Source: a virus. From it: a stretch of 40,964 nucleotides of DNA. The translations under genes and the position numbers were made by a program. This document shows, in pieces, positions 32,401 to 40,089 of this stretch; the first letter of the stretch is position 1, and each line of letters opens with the position of its first letter. The notes under the pieces were generated by a model. The model saw only the letters and a program-made list of their open reading frames with translations. It did not search any database and was not told where the DNA came from. The stretch spans positions 1 through 40,964 of IMG/VR virus record IMGVR_UViG_3300037149_000045; one strand, written 5' to 3'.

Positions 32401-33144
32401 ATGGCAAATACAGACAATCCCGTATATGGTAAACAAGATATAGCATCTGGAAATTCTGACTTTAATCAAATGTCTTTTTTTATGAAAATGATGTTGTCAA
32501 AAGTTCATACTTCAACATTAGTAAAAGTTATTTCCTCTACGTCTTCTGGAACTTCTCCTGTTGGCACTGTAACTATTCTTCCATTAGTAAATCAGGTGGA
32601 TGGTGCTGGAAATTCTGTTTCTCATGGTAAGATATATAATGTACCTTATTTCAGATATCAAGGTGGAGATAATGCTGTAATAATAGACCCAAAAGCAGGA
32701 GATATCGGCTTTTGTATGTTTGCAGAAAAGGATATAAGTTCCGTAAAAGTTAGTGGAAGTCAGAGTATGCCTGCTTCTTCAAGAACTTTTGACTATTCTG
32801 ATGCTCTGTATATTGGAGGGTATAACTTTACAATAGCTCCTACTAACTATATTCAGATTAGTGATAGTGGAATAAATGTAATCAGTCCTAATCCAATTGC
32901 TATAACTACATCATCTACTTGTAATGTCACTGCTTCTACTGTAACAGTAACAGCTCCTACAACTAATGTTACTGGTAATCTTATAGTTGCTGGAACAATA
33001 GCAGTAAATGGTAGTGGCACATCAACTATGTCAGGTTCCTTGACAACTACTGGACAAATAACTTCTGGAACTATTACTCTTACCACACACACTCATACTG
33101 GTGTTACTACTGGCTCTGGTTCTACTGGTGGTCCTCAAGGTTAA
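32401..33144 (+). CDS. Gp138-like membrane-puncturing spike protein
   Basis: The product has 247 residues. The OB-fold part includes TLVKVISSTSSG, VGTVTILPLVNQVDG and AGDIGFCMFAEKDISS, matching gp138-type spikes. The C-terminal 80 residues are Thr/Val/Ser-rich repeats (TVTVTAPTTNVTGNL) and end THTHTGVTTGSGSTGGPQG, a typical spike beta-helix tail. The His pairs could bind a metal at the tip, as in known spikes. It pierces the outer membrane during injection. Confidence 0.85.
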   Translation: MANTDNPVYGKQDIASGNSDFNQMSFFMKMMLSKVHTSTLVKVISSTSSGTSPVGTVTILPLVNQVDGAGNSVSHGKIYNVPYFRYQGGDNAVIIDPKAGDIGFCMFAEKDISSVKVSGSQSMPASSRTFDYSDALYIGGYNFTIAPTNYIQISDSGINVISPNPIAITTSSTCNVTASTVTVTAPTTNVTGNLIVAGTIAVNGSGTSTMSGSLTTTGQITSGTITLTTHTHTGVTTGSGSTGGPQG

Positions 33145-33183
33145 TTTGCCTGATTAAAGTATAGAAAGGACAATTACTATTAT

Positions 33184-33555
33184 ATGAATACGCTTGCCTT
33201 ACAAACTTCTGATTGGGACCTATATGCTAACGCATCAGGTAATATAGCACTATTATCTGATTCTTCAGCTATTGCTCAAGATGTTGCTTCTGCTATATCT
33301 ACATTTCTAGGAGAAGTTTATTATGATACTACTTTGGGTATTCCTTATTTAAGTGAAATATTTGGACAATCTTATTCTTCTTCATTAATATCCTCTCTTC
33401 TACAAACTACTGCTCTAACTGTTCCTGGAGTTGTATCTGTTCAAATTAGTAATCTTTCTTTTGAATATGCTTCAAGGGCACTTTCTGCAGATGTTATGAT
33501 AATAGATACTACAGGTGCTGCTACTGGAATTACTTTTTCTCAAGTATTAACATAG
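33184..33555 (+). CDS. Baseplate wedge protein, gp25/gpW-like
   Basis: The product has 123 residues. ASGNIALLSDSSAIAQDVAS, then FLGEVYYDTTLGIPYL and VPGVVSVQISNLSFEY match the T4 gp25 lysozyme-like wedge family in its non-enzymatic form. It links the sheath start and wedge. Order (spike, gp25, J-like) is the standard one. AAAGGA lies 9 bases before the ATG. Confidence 0.85.
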   Translation: MNTLALQTSDWDLYANASGNIALLSDSSAIAQDVASAISTFLGEVYYDTTLGIPYLSEIFGQSYSSSLISSLLQTTALTVPGVVSVQISNLSFEYASRALSADVMIIDTTGAATGITFSQVLT

Positions 33556-33565
33556 GTTTAATAAT

Positions 33566-35032
33566 ATGACACTCGTAACTACTTCTGTTCCTATTCCTAC
33601 TCTTTCTCCTACTGGATACACTATTCCAGAGGAGAATCAAATACTTTCTGGTGTTCAAACAGATATAAATAATGCCTTTGGTGGAGGTTTAAATTCTTCA
33701 TTAACTACTCCACAAGGTCAATTAGCTTCTTCTATGGCTGCTATTATTTCTGATTGTAATTCTCAATTTTTAAATATAGTTACACAAGTAGATCCTCAAT
33801 ATGCTCAAGGATTTATGCAGGATGCCATTGGCTCTATTTATTTTCAAACCAGAATACCCGCCACTTCAACTACTCTTTCTGTGGTTTGTCAGGGCTTAAA
33901 TGGAACTGTATTGGCTGCTAATACTCCATTAGCTGTAGATGGTGCTGGAAATCTATATGAGTGTTCTGGGGCCACTATTGGCTCTACAAATACTACTATA
34001 ATATTTAATAATGTATCTACTGGGCCAATTGCTTATACTGCACCATTAAATATTTATCAAACAACTCCAGGATGGGACTCTATTGTATCAGTATCTACGC
34101 AGGCTCTTGGTTTAGCAATAGAAACTCAACAGGCCTTTGAAGTAAGAAGACAAGCCAGTGTAGCAGGTAATGCTGTTGGTATACTACAAAGTATGAAAGC
34201 TGCTGTTCTCTCTTCTGGATCTTCTTTAAATCCTCCAACAGTTCCAGTTTCTGCTTATCTATATGAGAATAATACTTCTGTTAATGTAACCTTTGGCGGA
34301 ATAACTTTAATACCAAATTCAATTTATGTAGCAGTTAATGGTGGAGATAGCTATTCAATAGCTAATGCAATATGGACAAAAAAAGCTCCTGGGTGCAACT
34401 ATACTCCTTCTGCTATTTTTACAGGCTCTTCTTCAACTACTACCTTAACTGTTACTTCTATTTCTTCTGGTTATATAGCTCCTGGACAAAGTTTAATAAA
34501 TTCTACCTCGCAACAACCCTATAATGTTACTATTTCAAGTCAAACTAGTGGAACAACTGGAGGAGTTGGAGTGTATGTATTAAGTGGTAATCTTACCCTA
34601 TCTTCTAGCACTATATACTCAAGCACTTTATATACTATTTATGATACTAATTATCCAGTAGGAAATCAACCCTCATACAATATATGCTACACAGTTCCAC
34701 AGCAAATTCCAATTTATATTGCTGTAACATTAGCTGCTGCCTCTAATCCCCCCACAAATGCTCTAACCTTATTACAGAATAGTATTACAGGTTTAAATAT
34801 GGCCTTTTTAGGAACTGATGGTGCTGCCTCTATAAGTAATATAGGTGCTACTATTTATGCCTCTCGTTTCTATACCACTATTTCTCAAATACTTCCTACA
34901 GCAACTATATTAAATGTATCAATAGGAACTTCAGCTTCCCCTACTGCCTCTCAATTAGCAATGAATATAAATCAGATACCTTATTTGCCTTCTCCTCTTT
35001 TAACTAATGAAATCACTTTAATTTTGGCTTAA
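33566..35032 (+). CDS. Baseplate J-like wedge protein with inserted beta module
   Basis: The product has 488 residues. Family blocks are visible: GFMQDAIGSIYFQTRIPA, ETQQAFEVRRQASVAG, VYVAVNGG-like IYVAVNGGDSYSIANAIW, and KKAPGCNYTP just before an insert. In other family members this loop continues directly to the TVYDTNYP-type strand; here residues 283-356 (STTTLTVTSISSGYIAPGQS, GTTGGVGVYVLSG) are added before YTIYDTNYPVG. The role is wedge assembly around the hub. The ATG is ten bases behind the gp25-like stop. Confidence 0.88.
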   Translation: MTLVTTSVPIPTLSPTGYTIPEENQILSGVQTDINNAFGGGLNSSLTTPQGQLASSMAAIISDCNSQFLNIVTQVDPQYAQGFMQDAIGSIYFQTRIPATSTTLSVVCQGLNGTVLAANTPLAVDGAGNLYECSGATIGSTNTTIIFNNVSTGPIAYTAPLNIYQTTPGWDSIVSVSTQALGLAIETQQAFEVRRQASVAGNAVGILQSMKAAVLSSGSSLNPPTVPVSAYLYENNTSVNVTFGGITLIPNSIYVAVNGGDSYSIANAIWTKKAPGCNYTPSAIFTGSSSTTTLTVTSISSGYIAPGQSLINSTSQQPYNVTISSQTSGTTGGVGVYVLSGNLTLSSSTIYSSTLYTIYDTNYPVGNQPSYNICYTVPQQIPIYIAVTLAAASNPPTNALTLLQNSITGLNMAFLGTDGAASISNIGATIYASRFYTTISQILPTATILNVSIGTSASPTASQLAMNINQIPYLPSPLLTNEITLILA

Positions 35033-35036
35033 TAAT

Positions 35037-35708
35037 ATGCTAAATCTTGAATCTACTATAATTGCCCAATATGCTAATTCTCCCATATTATTAACTTTAA
35101 TTAATAATATGAATGCTTACATTGATCCATCTACAAATATGAATAATTTTTATAGCCAAATATGGAACATAAATACAGCACAAGGATATGGATTAGATGT
35201 TTGGGGTAGAATTCTTGGTATTAATAGATATATAACAATTCCTCCCACAACTACCTATTTTGGATTTGCAGAGGCCATTCTTTCAGGAACGTATAGTTGG
35301 GAAGGATGGAGTCAAGCCCCTTTTTGGAATGGTGCTGATGCTTTATCTGGCTCTTCTACTGAAACATTAACTGATAATGCCTTTAGAACTCTACTTTTAG
35401 CTAAAGCATTATTAAATATAACTTCTTGTTCTAGTCAATCGATTAATGTTCTTTTAACTACTCTTTTTGCTGGTTATGGAAATGCTTATGTTAAAGATAC
35501 TGGAAATATGACAATGACTGTATATTTATTCTTTCAGCCAACCATTCTTCAGTTAGCAATTCTACAAACTTCTGGTATTATTCCTATTCCTACTGGTGTT
35601 TCTTTGTCTCTTTCCCCAGGATATGTGCCTGCAACAACTATTGGTTTTAATGGTTCTGGATTAAGCACATGGAATCAAGGAACTTTCTGGAATGATAATT
35701 TAGTATAG
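35037..35708 (+). CDS. DUF2612 baseplate protein (tail protein I-like)
   Basis: The product has 223 residues. IWNINTAQGYGLDVWGRILG near residue 43 is the hallmark of DUF2612, followed by FGFAEA and TDNAFRTLLLAKALLNIT. These proteins join the J-like wedge to tail fibres. The C-terminus ends WNQGTFWNDNLV. It starts five bases after the J-like gene. No insertion module is seen. Confidence 0.85.
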   Translation: MLNLESTIIAQYANSPILLTLINNMNAYIDPSTNMNNFYSQIWNINTAQGYGLDVWGRILGINRYITIPPTTTYFGFAEAILSGTYSWEGWSQAPFWNGADALSGSSTETLTDNAFRTLLLAKALLNITSCSSQSINVLLTTLFAGYGNAYVKDTGNMTMTVYLFFQPTILQLAILQTSGIIPIPTGVSLSLSPGYVPATTIGFNGSGLSTWNQGTFWNDNLV

Positions 35709-35744
35709 TTATAAATTCATTTACTAATAATAGGACTTCAATAT

Positions 35745-36680
35745 ATGGCTATTTCTGTTCCAAATACATCAACATTAATTCAACTTCCTTGGAGAGGTTT
35801 AACTGGACCAAATGCCGGTTTATTATCTCTTCCCTCTATAACTTCTGCCGGTAATGAAATTGCTTCCTTCGCGGATGGATTTCCTGTAGCTACTATGACA
35901 TCAGAGGCTGCTGGTGGAACTCCTCCTCGTGGACAAGATATTAATGGAATATTAAATCAAGTAACAACCCTTTTACAATATATTAATGCTGGCGGTATAT
36001 GGTATTTCAATGCCACCCTTGCTGCTGCTATTGGCGGATTTCCTATTGGTTGTGTTGTTTTATTGAATGATGGACAAACATTAGTTCAAAGCACTATTAC
36101 AGCTAATTTACAAGATCCTAATATATCTCTAACTGGATGGAGATATCTTCAAGCAGGTTATGCCACAAGTGCAGGTAACGCAGCAACAGCAACTTTAGCT
36201 ACCACTGCTGTAAATGCTACTAATGCTGTAAATGCCACAACAGCAGCTAATGGAGTTCCTCCTGGAACTGTAATATCTTTTGCTGGACCTGGAACTCCTT
36301 CTGGTTATCTTTTTTGTAATGGTGGTGGGTATAGCACTTCCTCATTCCCTAATCTTTTTTCTGCTATTGGTTATTATTGGGGTGGAAGTGGGAGCACTTT
36401 CTATGTTCCTAATATGATTAATAATGTGGCTGTTGGTGCCGGTGGAAATTGGGGAGTAGGCGCTTCTGGTGGTGAAGTAACTCATACCTTACAAATTGGT
36501 GAAATGCCAAGCCATAATCACCAAAACCCCCATGCTGGATCTCCTTCTGGAAATGGTGCAATTATTGGAGGAAATAGTCCTTCTTTTGATGGAACTATGA
36601 ATAGTAGTTATACAGGTGGTGGTGCTCCTCATAATAATATGCAACCTTTCTTGGCTATGTATTATTTCATAAAGTATTAA
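35745..36680 (+). CDS. Tail collar-domain fibre protein
   Basis: The product has 311 residues. The N-terminal 130 residues include NEIASFADGFPVATM and PRGQDINGILNQVTTL, a baseplate-attachment domain also found in the next gene. The C-terminal part is a phage tail collar domain: PPGTVISFAGPGTPSGYLFC, then FPNLFSAIGYYWG and IGEMPSHNHQNPH, with conserved His residues. The final GGGAPHNNMQPFLAMYYFIKY is the common collar end. Probably a short fibre or fibre tip. Confidence 0.88.
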   Translation: MAISVPNTSTLIQLPWRGLTGPNAGLLSLPSITSAGNEIASFADGFPVATMTSEAAGGTPPRGQDINGILNQVTTLLQYINAGGIWYFNATLAAAIGGFPIGCVVLLNDGQTLVQSTITANLQDPNISLTGWRYLQAGYATSAGNAATATLATTAVNATNAVNATTAANGVPPGTVISFAGPGTPSGYLFCNGGGYSTSSFPNLFSAIGYYWGGSGSTFYVPNMINNVAVGAGGNWGVGASGGEVTHTLQIGEMPSHNHQNPHAGSPSGNGAIIGGNSPSFDGTMNSSYTGGGAPHNNMQPFLAMYYFIKY

Positions 36681-36703
36681 TTTTATAGATAGGAAAGCAT
36701 TAA

Positions 36704-38326
36704 ATGTCCCAAACATATCCAAATATACCGATTTATCAGCCTTTTGCTACTAATACTACAGGAACAGCGGGAGGCAGAAACTCTATACCAGTATCTGCTA
36801 CTGGTTCTAATTTAGCTTCTCTTGCTGATGGCTTTCCTTTAGTATGCTCACAGCCAGTTGCTCCTAATGGTTCTGGTATTCCTCCCCAACTTGCCGATTT
36901 AAATGGAATACTTTATGAGATTACTTCTTATACAGCTTGGCAATATTTAGGAGGTTTACCACAGTTTGATGCCTCTATTCCTGGTGGTTATCCTTTATAT
37001 GCCTGTATACAAAAAACTAATGGTGATGTAGTTATTAATCAAAGTGCCAGAAATACCAATAATCCTAATACCTTAATGACTGGTTGGGCTGTAGCTTATG
37101 GTGTAAATACTAATAATAAAGTGCCTCTACATGGTTTCTGGTATGATACAACTAATTTGGTATATGAAACTACTTTATCGTATAATATAGGAACTTTAAC
37201 ATTAACTATAACACCTACTAGTTCTTCCTTTAGAATCTGGAATCAGGGGACTCTATATACCTTTACTGGGGCACAAACAGTAACTCATACAGCTACTCAA
37301 GGTGTATGGTATTTTTATTATACTTCTTCTGGTATTTTAACTTCCTCACAAACTGCTTGGAATCCATTAGGTAATACATTAGTAGCTGCCTTATATTATG
37401 ATGCTGTAACTCCAAGTTATATTATGTTTGATAAGAGGCATCATTTTGATAGTTCTCCAGAATGGGTGCTTTCTGAATATTTTGCTAATGGAACTTTCGT
37501 TAAAAACTTATTAACTGATTTTCCTATAAGTGGTTATACTTTAAGCACGTATTCTAATGCTGCTAATCAATGGGCTCTTGGTTCTGGAACAGTTTATGCT
37601 GAAGATATAAATGTATTAACTACAGCTGTTCCTTCTGCTGGTCCTTATAATGTTGTCCATTTAGCAACCTCTGCAAATAATTTTGTTATGGGTTCTGCTT
37701 ATACTGTGCCTTTTATATATAATACCAGCACTTCGTATATTCAATATAATCAATATACTGGAGGTGCTTGGCAAATGACAGATGCAGCTACCAGTTCCTT
37801 TGTAAACTATTATATTGTTGCCACTACTGGATTAACTGGTCAACAAATTATAGCAATTCCTGGTCAAACTACTTATACTAATTTAGCTGCGGCTCAAAGA
37901 GAACAGTTTGCTAATTTATCTCTACAACTTTTCTTTGGTATTGAATATGTTGTCCTCTATCAGATAAACTATCAAGTATTATCTTCTGCTTCCAATAGTG
38001 GTAAATGTCAGATAGTTGGTGTAAATAAATTATTTTTAAATAGAATACAATCACAAGTTCCTACTATTGTTAGTATGTCTAATCCTATGACTGCTTTAGG
38101 AGATGTAATTATAGGTGCTACTGGTGGTTCTCCTTTAAGATTAGCTGGTCCAACTGCTGCTACTACTGCCCTTCTAACAAGCACTGGAACTGGTTCAGCA
38201 GCTAATGAACCTTCCTGGACTAATTTAGCAGTAACTACAAGCTCTTCTAATACTGTTACAAATAAAGTTTCTATTGTTCTTGGTGGAGTAACTTATTATT
38301 TACTTGCTTCAACTTCTGCTACTTAA
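36704..38326 (+). CDS. Tail fibre protein
   Basis: The product has 540 residues. Residues 1-130 share LASLADGFPLVCSQ, PQLADLNGILYEIT and NTLMTGWAV with the N-terminus of the preceding collar protein, so both attach at the same type of site. The middle is rich in Tyr, Thr and Ser and likely beta-structured. The end (STGTGSAANEPSWTNLAVT) resembles fibre linkers. A receptor-binding role is inferred. GATAGGAAAG precedes the ATG, and the 3' end is followed by another structural gene. Confidence 0.75.
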   Translation: MSQTYPNIPIYQPFATNTTGTAGGRNSIPVSATGSNLASLADGFPLVCSQPVAPNGSGIPPQLADLNGILYEITSYTAWQYLGGLPQFDASIPGGYPLYACIQKTNGDVVINQSARNTNNPNTLMTGWAVAYGVNTNNKVPLHGFWYDTTNLVYETTLSYNIGTLTLTITPTSSSFRIWNQGTLYTFTGAQTVTHTATQGVWYFYYTSSGILTSSQTAWNPLGNTLVAALYYDAVTPSYIMFDKRHHFDSSPEWVLSEYFANGTFVKNLLTDFPISGYTLSTYSNAANQWALGSGTVYAEDINVLTTAVPSAGPYNVVHLATSANNFVMGSAYTVPFIYNTSTSYIQYNQYTGGAWQMTDAATSSFVNYYIVATTGLTGQQIIAIPGQTTYTNLAAAQREQFANLSLQLFFGIEYVVLYQINYQVLSSASNSGKCQIVGVNKLFLNRIQSQVPTIVSMSNPMTALGDVIIGATGGSPLRLAGPTAATTALLTSTGTGSAANEPSWTNLAVTTSSSNTVTNKVSIVLGGVTYYLLASTSAT

Positions 38327-38374
38327 TATATAAATTACTACATAGATACTTACCTTTCTTCAGGAGATTATTTA

Positions 38375-38956
38375 ATGTCTTTAACAATAGCAATGGCTTC
38401 ACGTGAAACTGAACTTAATGATTATGCTGCTCAATTTGGTGCTGCTGCCCAGTTAGCTATTTTTTCTGGAACTGCTCCTACTAATGCTGATACCGCTCTA
38501 TCCAGCAACGTCATTTTAGCTAATGTTCCCTTCTCTTCAACACCTTTTAGTTCTGCTACTGCTGCTACTCCTTCTGTAATTACTGCCAATACTATTACCC
38601 AGGAGAACGCAATAGCCACAGGAACGGCCTCATTTTTTAGAGCCTATTCTGCTGGAACTACTGGCGGTATTTCAACTTCTGGTTTTATAGTAGGCAATGT
38701 ATACAATATAGCTACTCTTGGCACTTCAACTTCTGCTAACTGGATTTCTATTGGTCTGCCCTCTGGAACTACTGCTGCTGCTGGTCAAATGTTTGTTGCT
38801 TCTGCTACTACCTTAACTGGAACTGGAACAGCTACTTTAATGACAACTCTTGAGCAGGGTTTAGTTGGAACTTCTGGATCAGATTTAAACTTGAACACTA
38901 CTTCTATTGTGGCTTCAGGTCCTTTGGCTGTGACATCCTTTACCCGGCAGATGTAG
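38375..38956 (+). CDS. Conserved phage tail-region protein with inserted beta module
   Basis: The product has 193 residues. The outer parts (ELNDYAAQFGAAAQLAIFSG, then TASFFRAYSAG and SGSDLNLNTTSIVASGPLAV) match a common but unnamed phage protein. Residues 101-155 form an insert, FIVGNVYNIATLGTSTSANW and AGQMFVASATTLTGTGTATL, of a repeat type known on many phage tail proteins. The strong AGGAG lies before the ATG. It is probably a fibre or tail accessory protein. Confidence 0.65.
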   Translation: MSLTIAMASRETELNDYAAQFGAAAQLAIFSGTAPTNADTALSSNVILANVPFSSTPFSSATAATPSVITANTITQENAIATGTASFFRAYSAGTTGGISTSGFIVGNVYNIATLGTSTSANWISIGLPSGTTAAAGQMFVASATTLTGTGTATLMTTLEQGLVGTSGSDLNLNTTSIVASGPLAVTSFTRQM

Positions 38957-38983
38957 TAAAAACAGAAAGAATAGGTATAAGAT

Positions 38984-39175
38984 ATGTCAATAGCTGTTGG
39001 AAATACAGTAACTATTTTACCACCTTTTACTGCTTTCTATCCAGGCAGCTATACAGTGGTTTCTATATTTGATCCTAATGGAAGTAGCACACCCTCTACG
39101 GCTATATTAAATGACAGTAATGGAAATGCTGTAATTAGTGCTTTTAGTTTTTCTTATCTACAAGTGGTGAGTTAA
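38984..39175 (+). CDS. Small beta-rich tail-region protein
   Basis: The product has 63 residues: IAVGNTVTILPPFTAFYPGS, then YTVVSIFDPNGS. It is polar and beta-like, without signal peptide. It begins 27 bases after one tail gene and ends with TTAATATG before the next. The pattern of alternating hydrophobic residues suggests one small beta barrel. I do not recognise the family. Confidence 0.6.
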   Translation: MSIAVGNTVTILPPFTAFYPGSYTVVSIFDPNGSSTPSTAILNDSNGNAVISAFSFSYLQVVS

Positions 39176-39176
39176 T

Positions 39177-40010
39177 ATGACAGATTTTGCTGTTCCTGGG
39201 GATATTATTACTGGATTAGCCGGTGCTGGTAATGGCTCTGCTGGATGTAGACAATTTGGTGCCAAAGGGTCTATAACCACAGTAGCCTCTTTTTATTATT
39301 CTGGATGGACTTGTGGTGGAACTGGTGGAACTGGTGCTACTCCGGGTGCTTGGGCTATTTGTAATCAATCTACAGTTGGTTGTTGGGCTCCTCAATTAGT
39401 GGATGAAACATTAGGAACAACTAATAGATTACTTTATACTTCTTATACAGCATCAAACGTAACAAATCTAATATTATATGATAGAATTGGTCATATGGGT
39501 GGTTTATCAGGAACCGTAGCAACCCTTCAGTCAGTAGGTTCTTCTTTAACTACTCCTGCTGCTTCTGGAAGATGCCAATCAAATGGGTCTGATGTAATGT
39601 GGGGCCTTGAATGGTATACAGCAACGGGCTCTACTGCTGTTACTGCTACAATAACTTATACAGATCAATTAGGTAATACAGGTAATACAACTACAGTTTC
39701 TATTCCTGCTTCTGTTCCTGCTGCCCGTGTTTATCCAATTATAAGTCTTGCTTCTGGTGATACTTCTATTATGGCTATTACAGGAGTTACATTAAGCGCA
39801 ACTACCGGAACTGCTGGAAATTTTGGAATAACTGCTGGAAAAATAATACAGGCCACATGTATTCCAGTAGCCAATACCACAGTTGAAAATGATTGGGCTG
39901 CTTGTGCTATGCCTCTAATTGCTCCTCAATGCTGCATGTCTACCTTTCAATACACTACAACCACTACTTATGGTTCTATAAGTTATAATATAGTTGTTGG
40001 AACTCACTAA
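39177..40010 (+). CDS. Conserved tail-region structural protein, cysteine-containing
   Basis: The product has 277 residues. MTDFAVPGDIITGLAG, GAKGSITTVASFYYSGW, LLYTSYTASNVTNLILYDRI and GLSGTVATLQSV match a conserved but unnamed family in tails of related phages. Here it has added cysteines (WTCGG, GCWAP, GRCQS, ATCIP, QCCMS), which may be paired in the virion. It starts two bases after the previous stop. The 80-base gap to the next gene holds an imperfect hairpin. Confidence 0.65.
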   Translation: MTDFAVPGDIITGLAGAGNGSAGCRQFGAKGSITTVASFYYSGWTCGGTGGTGATPGAWAICNQSTVGCWAPQLVDETLGTTNRLLYTSYTASNVTNLILYDRIGHMGGLSGTVATLQSVGSSLTTPAASGRCQSNGSDVMWGLEWYTATGSTAVTATITYTDQLGNTGNTTTVSIPASVPAARVYPIISLASGDTSIMAITGVTLSATTGTAGNFGITAGKIIQATCIPVANTTVENDWAACAMPLIAPQCCMSTFQYTTTTTYGSISYNIVVGTH

Positions 40011-40039
40011 TAGGGGAGGGTTAGATGGCCACCCTATTA
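40008..40039. other. Inverted repeat after 39177-40010
   Basis: TAATAGGG (40008-40015) pairs with CCCTATTA (40032-40039) around a 16-base loop; an alternative inner stem AGGGT/ACCCT (40017-40021 and 40031-40035) competes. No T tract follows, so a terminator role is not clear. It overlaps the stop codon of the preceding gene. Confidence 0.45.
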
Positions 40040-40089
40040 ATAAGTGATAAAATGATAATCTCTATTAAAATTATGGAGGTTATTAAATT

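Noticed and set aside
25896-33189. Near-identical 16-mers TTACTACTATATGAAT (25896-25911) and TTACTATTATATGAAT (33174-33189) as a possible shared promoter
   Set aside because: The second covers a start codon, spacing to the genes differs, and no third good copy was seen. Chance is likely in AT-rich DNA.
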